A stretch of DNA of 64,000 nucleotides from WTGU01 sp965200925 (GTDB lineage Bacteria; Pseudomonadota; Alphaproteobacteria; UBA828): contig OZ241738.1 in the NCBI GenBank assembly GCA_965200925.1, positions 620,001 to 684,000 of the forward strand. The letters run 5' to 3'. A program made the position numbers and the translations under genes. Under the pieces are notes generated by a model. It did no database searches. It saw only the letters and a program-made list of their open reading frames with translations, and was not told where the DNA came from. Shown here in pieces: positions 47,761 to 56,236 of the stretch; within the stretch, counting starts at the first letter, position 1; the number at the start of each line of letters is the position of its first letter.

Positions 47761-48686
47761 GGCCGGTTCAATGCCTCCACCTTCGGCTGCACCTCCTCGA
47801 TCAGGCGGCGGGTCTGGTCGATGATGTCGTCATCGTCGGCGCCGATGGGGCGCAGGACGAATTTCGAGGCGCCGGCGGCGACGTATTCCCCGATGCGCCG
47901 CAGGATCGCCGCCGCGTCGCCGGCGACGATGCCATCGCGCGGGTCGCGCCGGAAGCGGGCCTCGAAGGCCGCGCCCGCCCGCCGCATGAACGGCTCGCTC
48001 CAGCTTCCGAAACGGAAGTCGAAACCGGCGCCGTAGTGGTCCGCCGGGATACGCCGGCCGGCTTTCGCGAGCGCCTCCCCGATCGCCGCGACCGCGGCCG
48101 CGACTTGGTCCGGCGTCTCCAGACCGGCTTGCCAGCCGGTGCCGAAGCGCGCGGTGCGCCGGACTGCCGCCGCGCTCGAGCCGCCGAGCCAGAGCGGGAG
48201 GTTCTTCTGCACCGGCGTCGGCGCGATCCGGGCCCCCGCGTAGCGGTAGAATTCCCCCGCGAAATCGACCGGCTCTCCAGTCCAGAGCCGGGCGATGATC
48301 TCCAGCCCCTCATCGGTGCGCCGGCCGCGGCCTTTCGTGTCGGCGCCGGTCGCCGTCCAGTCTGGGGCGCGGATGGCGCCGATGCCGAAGGCCGGCAGGA
48401 GGCGCCCCTCGCTCAGGACGTCGACGGTCGCGCATTGCTTGGCGAGCAGCAGCGGGTCCCGCAGGCCCACCGAGGCGACGTTCATGCCGAACTTGATGCG
48501 CCGCGTCCGGCCGGCGAGGGCGGCCATCGCGCTCATGACTTCGAGGAACGGCTCGCTCGAGACGAGACGGTCGGTCTGCCAGAGCGAATCAACGCCGCCT
48601 TCCTCGCAGAGATCGACCCAGCGCCAGAAGGCGCGAGCCCCGGAGAACGGGAACGCGGAAAGCCCCAATCCGACGGCGATGGACAG
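47757..48686 (-). CDS. LLM-class flavin-dependent oxidoreductase, probable CTG start
   Basis: The 309-residue F420/FMN luciferase-like monooxygenase contains VDSLWQTDRLVSSEPFLEVM, the RIKFGMNVASVGLRDP sheet, and LPLWLGGSSAAAVRRTARFG near the middle. The conserved protein begins at LSIAVGLGLS. The only initiator there is CTG 48686, which has a near-perfect GAGAGGAGG ribosome site 5 bases upstream. The first ATG/GTG-type starts lie up to 44 codons earlier, in non-conserved sequence next to the divergent OsmC gene. Substrate unknown. Confidence 0.85.
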   Translation of the reverse strand: MSIAVGLGLSAFPFSGARAFWRWVDLCEEGGVDSLWQTDRLVSSEPFLEVMSAMAALAGRTRRIKFGMNVASVGLRDPLLLAKQCATVDVLSEGRLLPAFGIGAIRAPDWTATGADTKGRGRRTDEGLEIIARLWTGEPVDFAGEFYRYAGARIAPTPVQKNLPLWLGGSSAAAVRRTARFGTGWQAGLETPDQVAAAVAAIGEALAKAGRRIPADHYGAGFDFRFGSWSEPFMRRAGAAFEARFRRDPRDGIVAGDAAAILRRIGEYVAAGASKFVLRPIGADDDDIIDQTRRLIEEVQPKVEALNRP

Positions 48687-48838
48687 CGCGGCCTCCTCTC
48701 GTCCGGCTTGCGCGGCCCCTGTGTCCCAGGATTGCCGGCCCGATGCAATCGCGATTGGGGGGAATGCGTCGCGGCTTGCCGGGGCGGGGCGCGCCGTGTT
48801 GACATGGACGGCGGACAAACGACCAGCCGGAGGAGACC

Positions 48839-49300
48839 GTGACCTTCGATCTGCCGCCGATCCACCGCTTCGAGGTCGGGGCCGTCAGCACCGGCCATTG
48901 CCGTGTCGAGGCGCGGGCGCGCCACCACACGGTGGTCATCGACGAGCCGGAAATACGCGGAGGCAGCGACAGCGCAGCCACGCCGCTGGAGACGATGCTG
49001 GCGTCCTACCTGGCTTGTCTCAACGTCATCGCCCATCTCGTCGCCGACGAGATGGGGATCGAGATCGATGCCCTCTCGATGTCCCTGGACGCCGCATTCG
49101 ACACCGCGGGCGTCGGCACGACCACGCCGACGACGCTGCCGTTCCCGGAGATCGTGCTCACGATGAACGTGACCACGGGCGCGTCGGACGAGGCGCTGGC
49201 GCGCCTGCGGGCCGATCTCGAAAAGCGCTGCCCGGTGACCGTCCTTCTCACCCAGGCCGGCACCAGGATCACGCAGACCTGGAACGTCACGCGGCCATAG
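48839..49300 (+). CDS. OsmC/Ohr-family protein
   Basis: The 153-residue protein has the OsmC fold: GGSDSAATPLETMLASYLAC, with the conserved Cys at the end of this helix, and a C-terminal strand with ALARLRADLEKRCPVTVLLT carrying the second Cys. The two Cys residues fit thiol peroxidase chemistry on organic hydroperoxides. GTG 48839 follows GGAGGAG. It is divergent from the LLM gene. Confidence 0.88.
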   Translation: MTFDLPPIHRFEVGAVSTGHCRVEARARHHTVVIDEPEIRGGSDSAATPLETMLASYLACLNVIAHLVADEMGIEIDALSMSLDAAFDTAGVGTTTPTTLPFPEIVLTMNVTTGASDEALARLRADLEKRCPVTVLLTQAGTRITQTWNVTRP

Positions 49301-49361
49301 CCCGGGCGGGGCGTTCCGTGCTACCGATCCGCGCCCGCTTCCTGTCGTGGAGACCCGTGCC

Positions 49362-50054
49362 ATGAGCGTCGGCGATCCCTTCGACCACCTGCCCTACCCG
49401 CTGCCGCCGTGGAAGCATCGCTTCCGCACGCTCAGCGTCTTCTGCGAGGTCGATGAGGCGCGGCTGCGGCCGCTGGTGCCGGCGCCCTTTGCGCTCCGCT
49501 CGACGACGCTGCAAGTCACGGTGATGCTCTTCGACTGCACGATCCCGAACCGCCTCTATTACGACAGCGCGGTGATCGCCCCGGTGCGCTACGGCGACGT
49601 GGACGGCGGCTACTGGGTGTTCGGCTACACCAGCACCGACCAGGTGCTCTCGGGCACGCGCGAGATATGGGGCTTCAAGATGAAGCTCGCGGAAATGTTT
49701 CTGGAGGAGGGGGCGGACCGCCTCCGCGGGCGGACGCGGCGGCTCGGCAAGACCATCGTGGATGTCGAACTCACGCCGTCGGACCACCGCTTCACGCCAC
49801 CCGACACCTTCCCGCGCCTCTTCTACAAGGTGATCCCGCAAGCCGACCGGGCGCGGCCGCTGGCCCGGCAGATCGTTTCGATGGCGCCGGAGACCGAGGT
49901 CGCCGAGACGATCATAGGCGACGGCAGGCTCCGCTTCGAGCCGTCAGAGGCCGACCCGCTGCATCGCCTGGAGCCGTTCCGGGTGGTCGGCGCGAGCCTC
50001 GTCGCCGGCGAGCAGACGCTGGTCTGGGGCGAGGTCCTCGCTGATCTGGGCTGA
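49362..50054 (+). CDS. Acetoacetate decarboxylase-fold protein
   Basis: The 230-residue protein has the ADC superfamily layout, with FCEVDEARLRPLVPAPF near the N-terminus and REIWGFKMKLAEM where decarboxylases have the catalytic FPKKL. By eye, the Schiff-base Lys position is Met and the neighbouring Lys is kept, so it may not decarboxylate acetoacetate; other superfamily members catalyse aldol or hydrolase reactions. ATG 49362 follows GGAG at 9 bases; a GTG at 49347 is possible. It lies between OsmC and an aminotransferase. Confidence 0.8.
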   Translation: MSVGDPFDHLPYPLPPWKHRFRTLSVFCEVDEARLRPLVPAPFALRSTTLQVTVMLFDCTIPNRLYYDSAVIAPVRYGDVDGGYWVFGYTSTDQVLSGTREIWGFKMKLAEMFLEEGADRLRGRTRRLGKTIVDVELTPSDHRFTPPDTFPRLFYKVIPQADRARPLARQIVSMAPETEVAETIIGDGRLRFEPSEADPLHRLEPFRVVGASLVAGEQTLVWGEVLADLG

Positions 50055-50145
50055 CGCCCGCGCACGGTGCGCGCCGCCCTGCTACAATGGGGCGTGAGAC
50101 CGGCGCGCCGCCGCGCGCGGCAACCTGTGGAGAGAGGGCCCCGCG

Positions 50146-51603
50146 ATGGACGACACGAGCAGCAGCACCGGGACGGATAGTGCGGGCGGCGCCCTTTCGA
50201 ACGGCGGGCCGAACTCCGCGGGCGCGCGCAACGTGGCCCATGTCGTCCACGGTTACGGCAATCTCGACGCGCTCGAACGGACGCCGCCGCTGGTGATCAC
50301 CGGCGGCGAGGGCGTTTCCATCGTGGACGAGGACGGGCGGCGCTACATCGAAGGCGTCGCCGGCATGTGGTGCGCCAATTTCGGCTTCAGCGAGCCGGCG
50401 CTGGTGGATGCGGCGATCGCGCAGTTCCGCACGCTCCCCTACTACCACTCGCTGATCGACAAGACGACCGAGCCCATGGGGCGCCTGGCCGAGCGGCTCA
50501 AGGCGTCGGCGCACGTCCCCATGGCCAAGGTGTTCTTCGCCAATTCCGGCTCGGAGGCGAACGACACGCTGGTCAAGCTCGCCTGGTATTACCACAACGC
50601 CATCGGCAAGCCTGAGAAGAAGAAGATCATCTCGCGTTTCATGGGCTTCCACGGCGTGACCTGCGGGGCGGCGAGCGTCACCGGCATCCCGCAGATGCAC
50701 CAGGATTTCGACCTGCCGGTCAACGGCCGGTTCCTGAAGACCGACTGCCCCCATTTCTACCGCTACGGCGAACCGGGCGAGACGGAAGAGGATTTTGCCT
50801 CCCGCCTCGCCGCCAATCTGGAGGCCCTGATCCTGGAGGAGGGGCCGGACACGGTCGCGGCGTTCTTCGCCGAGCCGGTGATCGGCGGCGGCGGCTGCCT
50901 GGTGCCGCCGCGCACCTATTTCGAGAAGGTGCAGGCCGTCCTCGACAAATACGAGATCCTGTTCTTCGCCGACGAGGTGATCACCGGCTCGGGGCGAACG
51001 GGCAACTGGCTCGGCTCGGAGACCTTCGGCATCCGGCCCGACGGCCTCTCCCTCGCCAAGGGGCTGGCCAGCGCCTACCAGCCGATCTCGGCGGTGATGA
51101 TCAACCACAAACTCTACGACGCCCTGCTGGCCGAGAGCCGCAAGCTCGGCTTCTTCGCCCACGCGCACACCACCACCGGCCATCCGGTGGCGGTGGCCGT
51201 GGCGCTCCGCTGCCAGGAGCTGATGGAGGAGCGCGACGTGCTCGGCAACGTGCGCCGCGTCGGGCGGGTGTTGCAGGAGCGCATCCGCAGCTTCGCCGAC
51301 CACCCGTTGGTCGGCGCGACGCGCGGCGTCGGCATGATGGGGGCGGTCGAGCTGGTCGCGGACAAGGAGACCCGGCGCTCCTTCGACCCGGCGCTCGGGG
51401 TCAAGACCTGCATGGTCGACCGCGCCCGCGAACACGGCCTGATCATCCGCAGCGCCCTTTCCGGCGACAGCCTCGCCTTCGCCCCGCCGCTGATCATGAG
51501 CGAGGCGGAGGTCGACGAAATGATGCGCCGCTTCGCCGCTGCCCTCGACGACACCACCAAGTGGATCGAGGACAACGGCCTGCGGGCGAAGAAGGCGGCG
51601 TGA
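50146..51603 (+). CDS. Class III aminotransferase, putrescine/omega-amino acid type
   Basis: The 485-residue PLP enzyme has an N-terminal low-complexity tail, then FFANSGSEANDTLVKLAWYY (the class III signature used by SpuC-like putrescine:pyruvate aminotransferases), EPVIGGGG, the PLP Asp in FADEVITGSGRTG, and the Schiff-base Lys in SLAKGLASAY. ATG 50146 follows GGAGAGAGGG; TACAAT at 50083 is a possible -10. With PotFGHI nearby, a diamine is the likely amino donor (inference). Confidence 0.92.
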   Translation: MDDTSSSTGTDSAGGALSNGGPNSAGARNVAHVVHGYGNLDALERTPPLVITGGEGVSIVDEDGRRYIEGVAGMWCANFGFSEPALVDAAIAQFRTLPYYHSLIDKTTEPMGRLAERLKASAHVPMAKVFFANSGSEANDTLVKLAWYYHNAIGKPEKKKIISRFMGFHGVTCGAASVTGIPQMHQDFDLPVNGRFLKTDCPHFYRYGEPGETEEDFASRLAANLEALILEEGPDTVAAFFAEPVIGGGGCLVPPRTYFEKVQAVLDKYEILFFADEVITGSGRTGNWLGSETFGIRPDGLSLAKGLASAYQPISAVMINHKLYDALLAESRKLGFFAHAHTTTGHPVAVAVALRCQELMEERDVLGNVRRVGRVLQERIRSFADHPLVGATRGVGMMGAVELVADKETRRSFDPALGVKTCMVDRAREHGLIIRSALSGDSLAFAPPLIMSEAEVDEMMRRFAAALDDTTKWIEDNGLRAKKAA

Positions 51604-51648
51604 GGGGATGAGGGGACCCGCATACCAGTTGAGAACTGGGAGGATGTC

Positions 51649-52656
51649 ATGACTCGGGCTTTCGTGGTCAAAGCAATAGCCGATGGTTGTCCTGTTGAGG
51701 GCGTATTCGACGAACTTGAGAGCGGGCGGGCAAGGATTGGCTGGTCGTATTGCGATAAACTTGATCTACGCAAGATCAGAACTAGGCCCGCAGCAGATCT
51801 GGATGGAGACGAACGCGCTGCCAAGAGATGTCTCGGCTTTCTTACCAGAGTAAATGATGGGGACTATCTTCTCTACCCGCGCCAGCCAGAGAGAGACCAG
51901 TTTGCAGTCGCCCAGGTGACAGGCGAGTATGACTATGACGATGATGGGCTCGGAGGAGATTTTCGCTCTTTCCGGCCCTGCGAGCTGGTGACTTCACGGC
52001 CCATAAACGACGAGATCGTTCCGTCGAAGCTACGTCGTCGGCTGGGGCGGCCGGGACGGTTTTCCGAAGTGTACGATGTTGTTCCGTTGCAAAATTTTCT
52101 CCAACTCCTCTCTCGGACAGGCTCCTCGGAGCCTGTCCTTCGGGATGACACAAATCGAGCAAGTATTGGTCAGATTCACGAGGGCCTTAGAAAACACCTG
52201 CCTACCCTGATCCAGCGGGAATTCAGCGGGCCTGATCTGTCTCGACGACTGTGCAGGGAGCTGTTTGAACGGATGGGCTATACGCACGAAGTACAAGAAG
52301 GCCCATATGAGGACGGCTCGGATATCGTCGTCACGCTCGGCGACCCGCTGTTGCCAGACGACATTGAGATCCGCATCGGTGTGCAAGTGTTTTCGTATGA
52401 AAACGAAGTCAAGGAGAATGCCCTCAAGGAAAAGCTAGATCAGCTTCTCGGCGGTTGGGAAGTCAATGAAATCAACTACGGCGTGCTGTTGACTACGGGG
52501 ATCCTTAGCCATCGTGCAAGGGCGGTTCTGGATTGCCATAACAAGGATAATCCCGATCGTCTTGTGACGTTGGTTGACGGCGAATCCCTTTCGAATCTGT
52601 TTCTAAAATACTTCCCTCCAGCAACTGATCCGATAAGCGAAAATAAGAACGGGTAG
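51649..52656 (+). CDS. Mrr-like restriction-fold protein with degenerate catalytic site
   Basis: The 335-residue protein lies in AT-richer DNA. Residues 1-140 resemble the PUA/EVE-like sensor seen before Mrr nucleases: ARIGWSYCDKLDLRKI, then DYLLYPRQPERDQFAVAQVTG and EYDYDDDG. Residues ~190-310 look like a PD-(D/E)XK domain (LFERMGYTHEV, EDGSDIVVTL, IRIGVQVFSYENEV), but the usual QxK is QVF, so the catalytic Lys is missing or moved. A palindrome lies in the linker. ATG 51649 follows GGGAGGATGTC. No methyltransferase is adjacent. It is possibly a modified-DNA sensor from a defence system; confidence in the fold is moderate. Confidence 0.6.
   Translation: MTRAFVVKAIADGCPVEGVFDELESGRARIGWSYCDKLDLRKIRTRPAADLDGDERAAKRCLGFLTRVNDGDYLLYPRQPERDQFAVAQVTGEYDYDDDGLGGDFRSFRPCELVTSRPINDEIVPSKLRRRLGRPGRFSEVYDVVPLQNFLQLLSRTGSSEPVLRDDTNRASIGQIHEGLRKHLPTLIQREFSGPDLSRRLCRELFERMGYTHEVQEGPYEDGSDIVVTLGDPLLPDDIEIRIGVQVFSYENEVKENALKEKLDQLLGGWEVNEINYGVLLTTGILSHRARAVLDCHNKDNPDRLVTLVDGESLSNLFLKYFPPATDPISENKNG
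52115..52138 (+). repeat. Perfect palindrome inside the Mrr-like gene
   Basis: GGACAGGCTC (52115-52124) and GAGCCTGTCC (52129-52138) form a perfect 10-base stem with a 4-base loop. It falls in the linker between the two domains, at about residues 156-163, and adds residues without breaking the frame. Confidence 0.85.
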
Positions 52657-52770
52657 CCGCTGAAACTGAAATCCGAACAAGATTCATTGGTGCAGTTCTA
52701 CGGTGACCTCCGGAAACTGCAATTACGTTCCTTACGCCGTTCGCCGTGGCCCGCGACGCAAGTCGCCGTC

Positions 52771-52811
52771 CATTCGTTTCGCCCGCCCGGTCGGGGCAGG
52801 CGAAACGAATG
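52771..52811 (+). repeat. Long hairpin near aminotransferase 3' end
   Basis: CATTCGTTTCGCCCGCCC pairs with the region ending GGCGAAACGAATG at 52811, giving an ~18-base stem with one C-A mismatch and a loop of about six bases. It lies 28 bases beyond the stop of the minus-strand aminotransferase, where it may act as a bidirectional transcription terminator or protect mRNA ends. There is no T-run. Confidence 0.6.
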
Positions 52812-52838
52812 TCGACCGGCGGTCGAACGCGCCTGCGC

Positions 52839-54251
52839 TTACGCCGGCGGGATCCAGCCGTAATCCTGGCGCAGCGCGGTCGTGAGCTTGTCGAGGGCGC
52901 GGGAGAAGCGGCCCACCACGTCGTCCACTTGGCCGCGGGTGATGGTGAGCGGCGGTGCGAAGGACGTGGAGTTGTGGCCGAAGAAGCCGCGGGTGATGAG
53001 CTTCTCCTCCAGGCAGAGATCGAACAGCCTGTGCGAGCAGTCCCACTCCAGGTCGAGCTGCTCCTTCGTCTCCTTGTTCGCGATCAGCTCGATCGCGATC
53101 ATCAGCCCGTCGCCGCGGATCTCGCCCATCAGTGGGTGATCGCCGACGCGCTCGACCAGCTGTTCCTTGAAGTAGGCGCCGACCGTATCGGCGTTCTCCA
53201 CCATGTTCTCCTGCTCCATCAGGGCCAGGTTCGCGTTGGCCGCCGCGCAGGCGAGCGGATGGGCGCTCGCCGTGTGCCCGTGGGCGAAGACCGGGATGTC
53301 CTTCGAGCCCTCGCGCAGCACCTCCCACACCTGCTCCGAGATCGCGGAGGCGGAAAGCGGCACGTAGGCGCTGGTGATGCCCTTGGAGAGGGTCATCAGA
53401 TCGGGCGCGAGATCGTAGCGCTCGGTCGCGAACCAGTTGCCGAGGCGCCCGAAGCCGGTGATCACCTCGTCGGCGATGAAGAGCACGTCGTGCCGCTTCA
53501 GGACCTTCTGGATCTCCTCGAAATAGCCTTCCGGCGGCGCCACGCAGGCGGCGGCGCCCATCACCGGCTCGGCGATGAAGGCGCAGACGGTCTCCGGCTC
53601 CTCGCGCAGGATCAGGGCCTCGAGCTCCGCCGCCATGCGTCGGGAGAAATCGCGCTCGCTCTCGCCGGTGGCGGCCTCCCAGTAGTAGTGACCCTTCTCG
53701 GTATGCAGGAAGCCCGGCAGGGGCAGCCCGAAGGCCTCGTGCATGACCGGCAGGCCGGAGAGGTTGGTGGCGATCCCGGTGACGCCGTGGTAGCCCATCC
53801 GGCGCCCGATCATCTTGCGCTTCTCGGGCTTGCCCCGGCAGCGCTGATACATCCAGGCGAGCTTGACGTTGGCGTCGTTCGCCTCCGAGCCGGAGCTGGC
53901 GTAGAGGAGGCGGCACATCGAATCGGGCAGCAGGTCGAGGAGCCGGTCGCTTAGCCTGATCTGCTGCTCGTGGGCGTGCCCCGCCATGGTGTGGAAATAG
54001 GGGAAGCGCCTGGCCTGCTCGGCGATGGCGTCGCAGATCGCGCGCCGCCCGTAGCCGGCGTTGACGCAGAAGAGCGAGGCCATGGCGTCGATATAGGTAT
54101 CGCCCTTGTTGTCGGTGACGTAGATGCCCTCGCCGCCGGTGATGATGTGCGGGCCGGTCTTCTCATGCTCGACGATCGGGGTGAACGGGTGGAGCGTGCT
54201 GTCCACGTCCATCTGTTCGAGGCTGAGATTGGTCATGGCGTGTTCCGCCAT
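52839..54251 (-). CDS. Class III aminotransferase
   Basis: The 470-residue PLP enzyme has LYASSGSEANDANVKLAWMY, EPVMGAAACVAPPEGY, FIADEVITGFGRLGNW with the PLP-binding Asp, and the Schiff-base Lys in TLSKGITSAYVP. It is a paralogue of the genes at 50146 and 56979. Substrate is undetermined: omega-amino acids, diamines or beta-alanine. ATG 54251 follows GGGAGGGAGCG; a longer open frame upstream is unconserved and unlikely. Confidence 0.92.
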   Translation of the reverse strand: MAEHAMTNLSLEQMDVDSTLHPFTPIVEHEKTGPHIITGGEGIYVTDNKGDTYIDAMASLFCVNAGYGRRAICDAIAEQARRFPYFHTMAGHAHEQQIRLSDRLLDLLPDSMCRLLYASSGSEANDANVKLAWMYQRCRGKPEKRKMIGRRMGYHGVTGIATNLSGLPVMHEAFGLPLPGFLHTEKGHYYWEAATGESERDFSRRMAAELEALILREEPETVCAFIAEPVMGAAACVAPPEGYFEEIQKVLKRHDVLFIADEVITGFGRLGNWFATERYDLAPDLMTLSKGITSAYVPLSASAISEQVWEVLREGSKDIPVFAHGHTASAHPLACAAANANLALMEQENMVENADTVGAYFKEQLVERVGDHPLMGEIRGDGLMIAIELIANKETKEQLDLEWDCSHRLFDLCLEEKLITRGFFGHNSTSFAPPLTITRGQVDDVVGRFSRALDKLTTALRQDYGWIPPA

Positions 54252-54371
54252 CGCTCCCTCCCTTGCGCTGTTGCGCCGTCGCGCGGCGTTCGCCCGGATG
54301 CTAGCCGACCTGCGTCGGCGAGTCATGGCGTCGCGGGGGGCGCGGGCATGACCGGCGCGCGCGCACGCGGC

Positions 54372-54400
54372 ATGACGGCAGGGCGGGCGCGCGGCATAAT
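54372..54400 (+). promoter_or_regulatory. Candidate promoter of LLM oxidoreductase gene
   Basis: ATGACG (54372-54377) and CATAAT (54395-54400) are separated by 17 bases. Transcription would begin near 54407, about 38 bases before ATG 54445. The -10 matches at five of six positions. Confidence 0.45.
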
Positions 54401-54444
54401 CACCGGCCGTCGGCGAAGGCGGCGAAGGAGAGGGAGGCAGCGCC

Positions 54445-55473
54445 ATGGAAATCGGGCTTTACGCGAACACGCACGGGCAGTCGTACCGCGACGACGTGAA
54501 CATGTTTCTCCACCACACGCCGCTCGAGGAGATGCAGCCGGTGCGCGTCGCCTGTGCCGCGGAGCGGGCCGGCATCCATTCCGTCTGGTATCCCGACCAT
54601 GTCTGTATGCCGGCGGGTTCGGAAAGCTTCCACACCGCGAACCGCTCCGGCCAGCGCGCCTACCAGCCCCGCCACAACATGCTCGACGCCGCCGTCGTCA
54701 TGGGTGCCGTCGCCGTCCGGACGACGACGCTCAAGCTCGCCACCAGCGTCCTGATCGCGCCCTATCGGCATCCGCTGTCGGACGCCCGCCAATTCATGAC
54801 CGTCGACTGCCTCTCGAACGGCCGGCTCATGCTCGGCATCGGCGTCGGCTGGATGGTCGAGGAGTTCGACGCGGTCGGCATCGCCTATGACGAGCGCAAC
54901 GGGAGGACAGAGGAATGTATCCAGGTGTACAAGGCATCCTGGACCGGCGACCTCGCGTCCTTCGACGGCACCTATTACGACTTCGCCGACATCTCGATGG
55001 ATCCGAAGCCGGTGCAGCGGCCGCATCCGCCGATCGTCTTCGGCGGCAACACGATCCGCGGCGCGCGGCGTGCGGCGCGCTTCTGCGACGGCCTCTACCC
55101 CCTGTTCCTCGATACCCACGCCGAGCCTGGGCGCTTCACCGACCTTCAGGACGAGGTGCGCCGGACGCTCGAAGCCGAAGGCCGTGCTCCGTCGGACTTC
55201 CTGATGCTGTGCGCCGCCACCGCGCGGATCGTCGATGCCGGCAACCCGGCCGCCGAAGCGAAGCCCCGGCGGACCTGCACCGGCACCGCCGAGCAGGTGG
55301 TCGAGGACTTCGCGCGCTTGGCCGAGGCGGGCTACTCGCTGGCGGTATGCATGCTGGAATGCCCCTCCGGCGAACTCGCCGAGCAGCTCGAGCAAATCGA
55401 GCGGTTCCGCACCGAGGTGATTCCGGAGACCCGGAAGATCGCGCCGGCCGGCGGCTGGAAGCCCGTCACCTGA
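54445..55473 (+). CDS. LLM-class flavin-dependent oxidoreductase
   Basis: The 342-residue luciferase-like enzyme contains ERAGIHSVWYPDHVCMPAGS, KLATSVLIAPYRHPLSDARQ, and RLMLGIGVGWMVEEFDAVGI, the typical F420-type barrel strands, with PHPPIVFGGNTIRGARRAAR later. FMN or F420 dependence cannot be told. ATG 54445 follows GGAGAGGGAGG. It is only distantly related to the LLM protein at 47757. Confidence 0.9.
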   Translation: MEIGLYANTHGQSYRDDVNMFLHHTPLEEMQPVRVACAAERAGIHSVWYPDHVCMPAGSESFHTANRSGQRAYQPRHNMLDAAVVMGAVAVRTTTLKLATSVLIAPYRHPLSDARQFMTVDCLSNGRLMLGIGVGWMVEEFDAVGIAYDERNGRTEECIQVYKASWTGDLASFDGTYYDFADISMDPKPVQRPHPPIVFGGNTIRGARRAARFCDGLYPLFLDTHAEPGRFTDLQDEVRRTLEAEGRAPSDFLMLCAATARIVDAGNPAAEAKPRRTCTGTAEQVVEDFARLAEAGYSLAVCMLECPSGELAEQLEQIERFRTEVIPETRKIAPAGGWKPVT

Positions 55474-55488
55474 AGCGCGGCCGCGCGC

Positions 55489-56211
55489 TCAGCCCGGCGC
55501 CGGCCGCGCCCGCTGGTTGTAGAGGAGCTTGCGGCGGCGCGCCTTCTCTTCGTCCGAGAGGGAGTCCGGGTCCTCGGGGAGGTCGGCGCCGGCGGCCATG
55601 CCGCGCTTCACTGCGTCCCGTTCCGAAAGCGCCTCGAACCAGCGCTTGAGGTATTTGAACTCGCCCAGGTTCTGGCCCTGGGCTTCCCAGTGCACGGTCC
55701 AGGGGTAGGCGATCATGTCGGCGATGGTGTAGTCCTCGCTCGCCAGCCAGGGCCGGTCGTAGAGCCGGTTGTTCATGACGCCGTAGAGTCGGTTGACCTC
55801 GTCGGTGAAGCGGGCGATCGCGTAGCTCTGGTCGCCGTGGCCGTTCCCGAGCCGGCGGAAATGCCCGCACTCGCCGCATTTCGGGCCCTGGTTCGCCATC
55901 TGCCACATGAGCCACTGGTTGACCTCGTAGCGCCCGCGCACGTCCTGCGGATAGAAGCGGCCCGCCTTCTCGGCGACGTACATCATGATCGCGCCGGATT
56001 CGAAGACGCTGATCGGCGCGCCTCCGCCGGGCGGGTCGTCGTCCACCAGCGCCGGCATCCGGTTGTTCGGGGAGATGCGCAGGAACGCCTCCTCGAACTG
56101 ATCGCCGCGCCCGATGTGGCAGGGCACGAGACGATAGGGCATCCCGCATTCCTCGAGCAGGATGGTCACCTTCTTGCCGTTGGGAGTCGGCCAGTAGTGC
56201 AGCGCGATCAT
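55489..56211 (-). CDS. Glutathione transferase, YfcG/Ure2p-like
   Basis: The 240-residue protein has an N-terminal thioredoxin fold (ALHYWPTPNGKKVTILLEEC), the glutathione-binding SPNNRMPALVD and SVFESGAIMMYVAEK, and a C-terminal helical domain with DYTIADMIAYPW. The Asn after PTP is typical of YfcG-type disulphide-bond reductases. ATG 56211 follows GAGGGG. It follows the second GST gene by 25 bases. Confidence 0.9.
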   Translation of the reverse strand: MIALHYWPTPNGKKVTILLEECGMPYRLVPCHIGRGDQFEEAFLRISPNNRMPALVDDDPPGGGAPISVFESGAIMMYVAEKAGRFYPQDVRGRYEVNQWLMWQMANQGPKCGECGHFRRLGNGHGDQSYAIARFTDEVNRLYGVMNNRLYDRPWLASEDYTIADMIAYPWTVHWEAQGQNLGEFKYLKRWFEALSERDAVKRGMAAGADLPEDPDSLSDEEKARRRKLLYNQRARPAPG

Positions 56212-56236
56212 GGATTCCCCTCCTGTTCGGCGCCGG

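Noticed and set aside
48798..48803. TTGACA upstream of the OsmC gene as a promoter
   Set aside because: No -10-like hexamer occurs 15-19 bases downstream.
50083..50088. TACAAT as a promoter for the aminotransferase at 50146
   Set aside because: Good -10 sequence but no -35 at usable spacing. Mentioned only in the gene entry.
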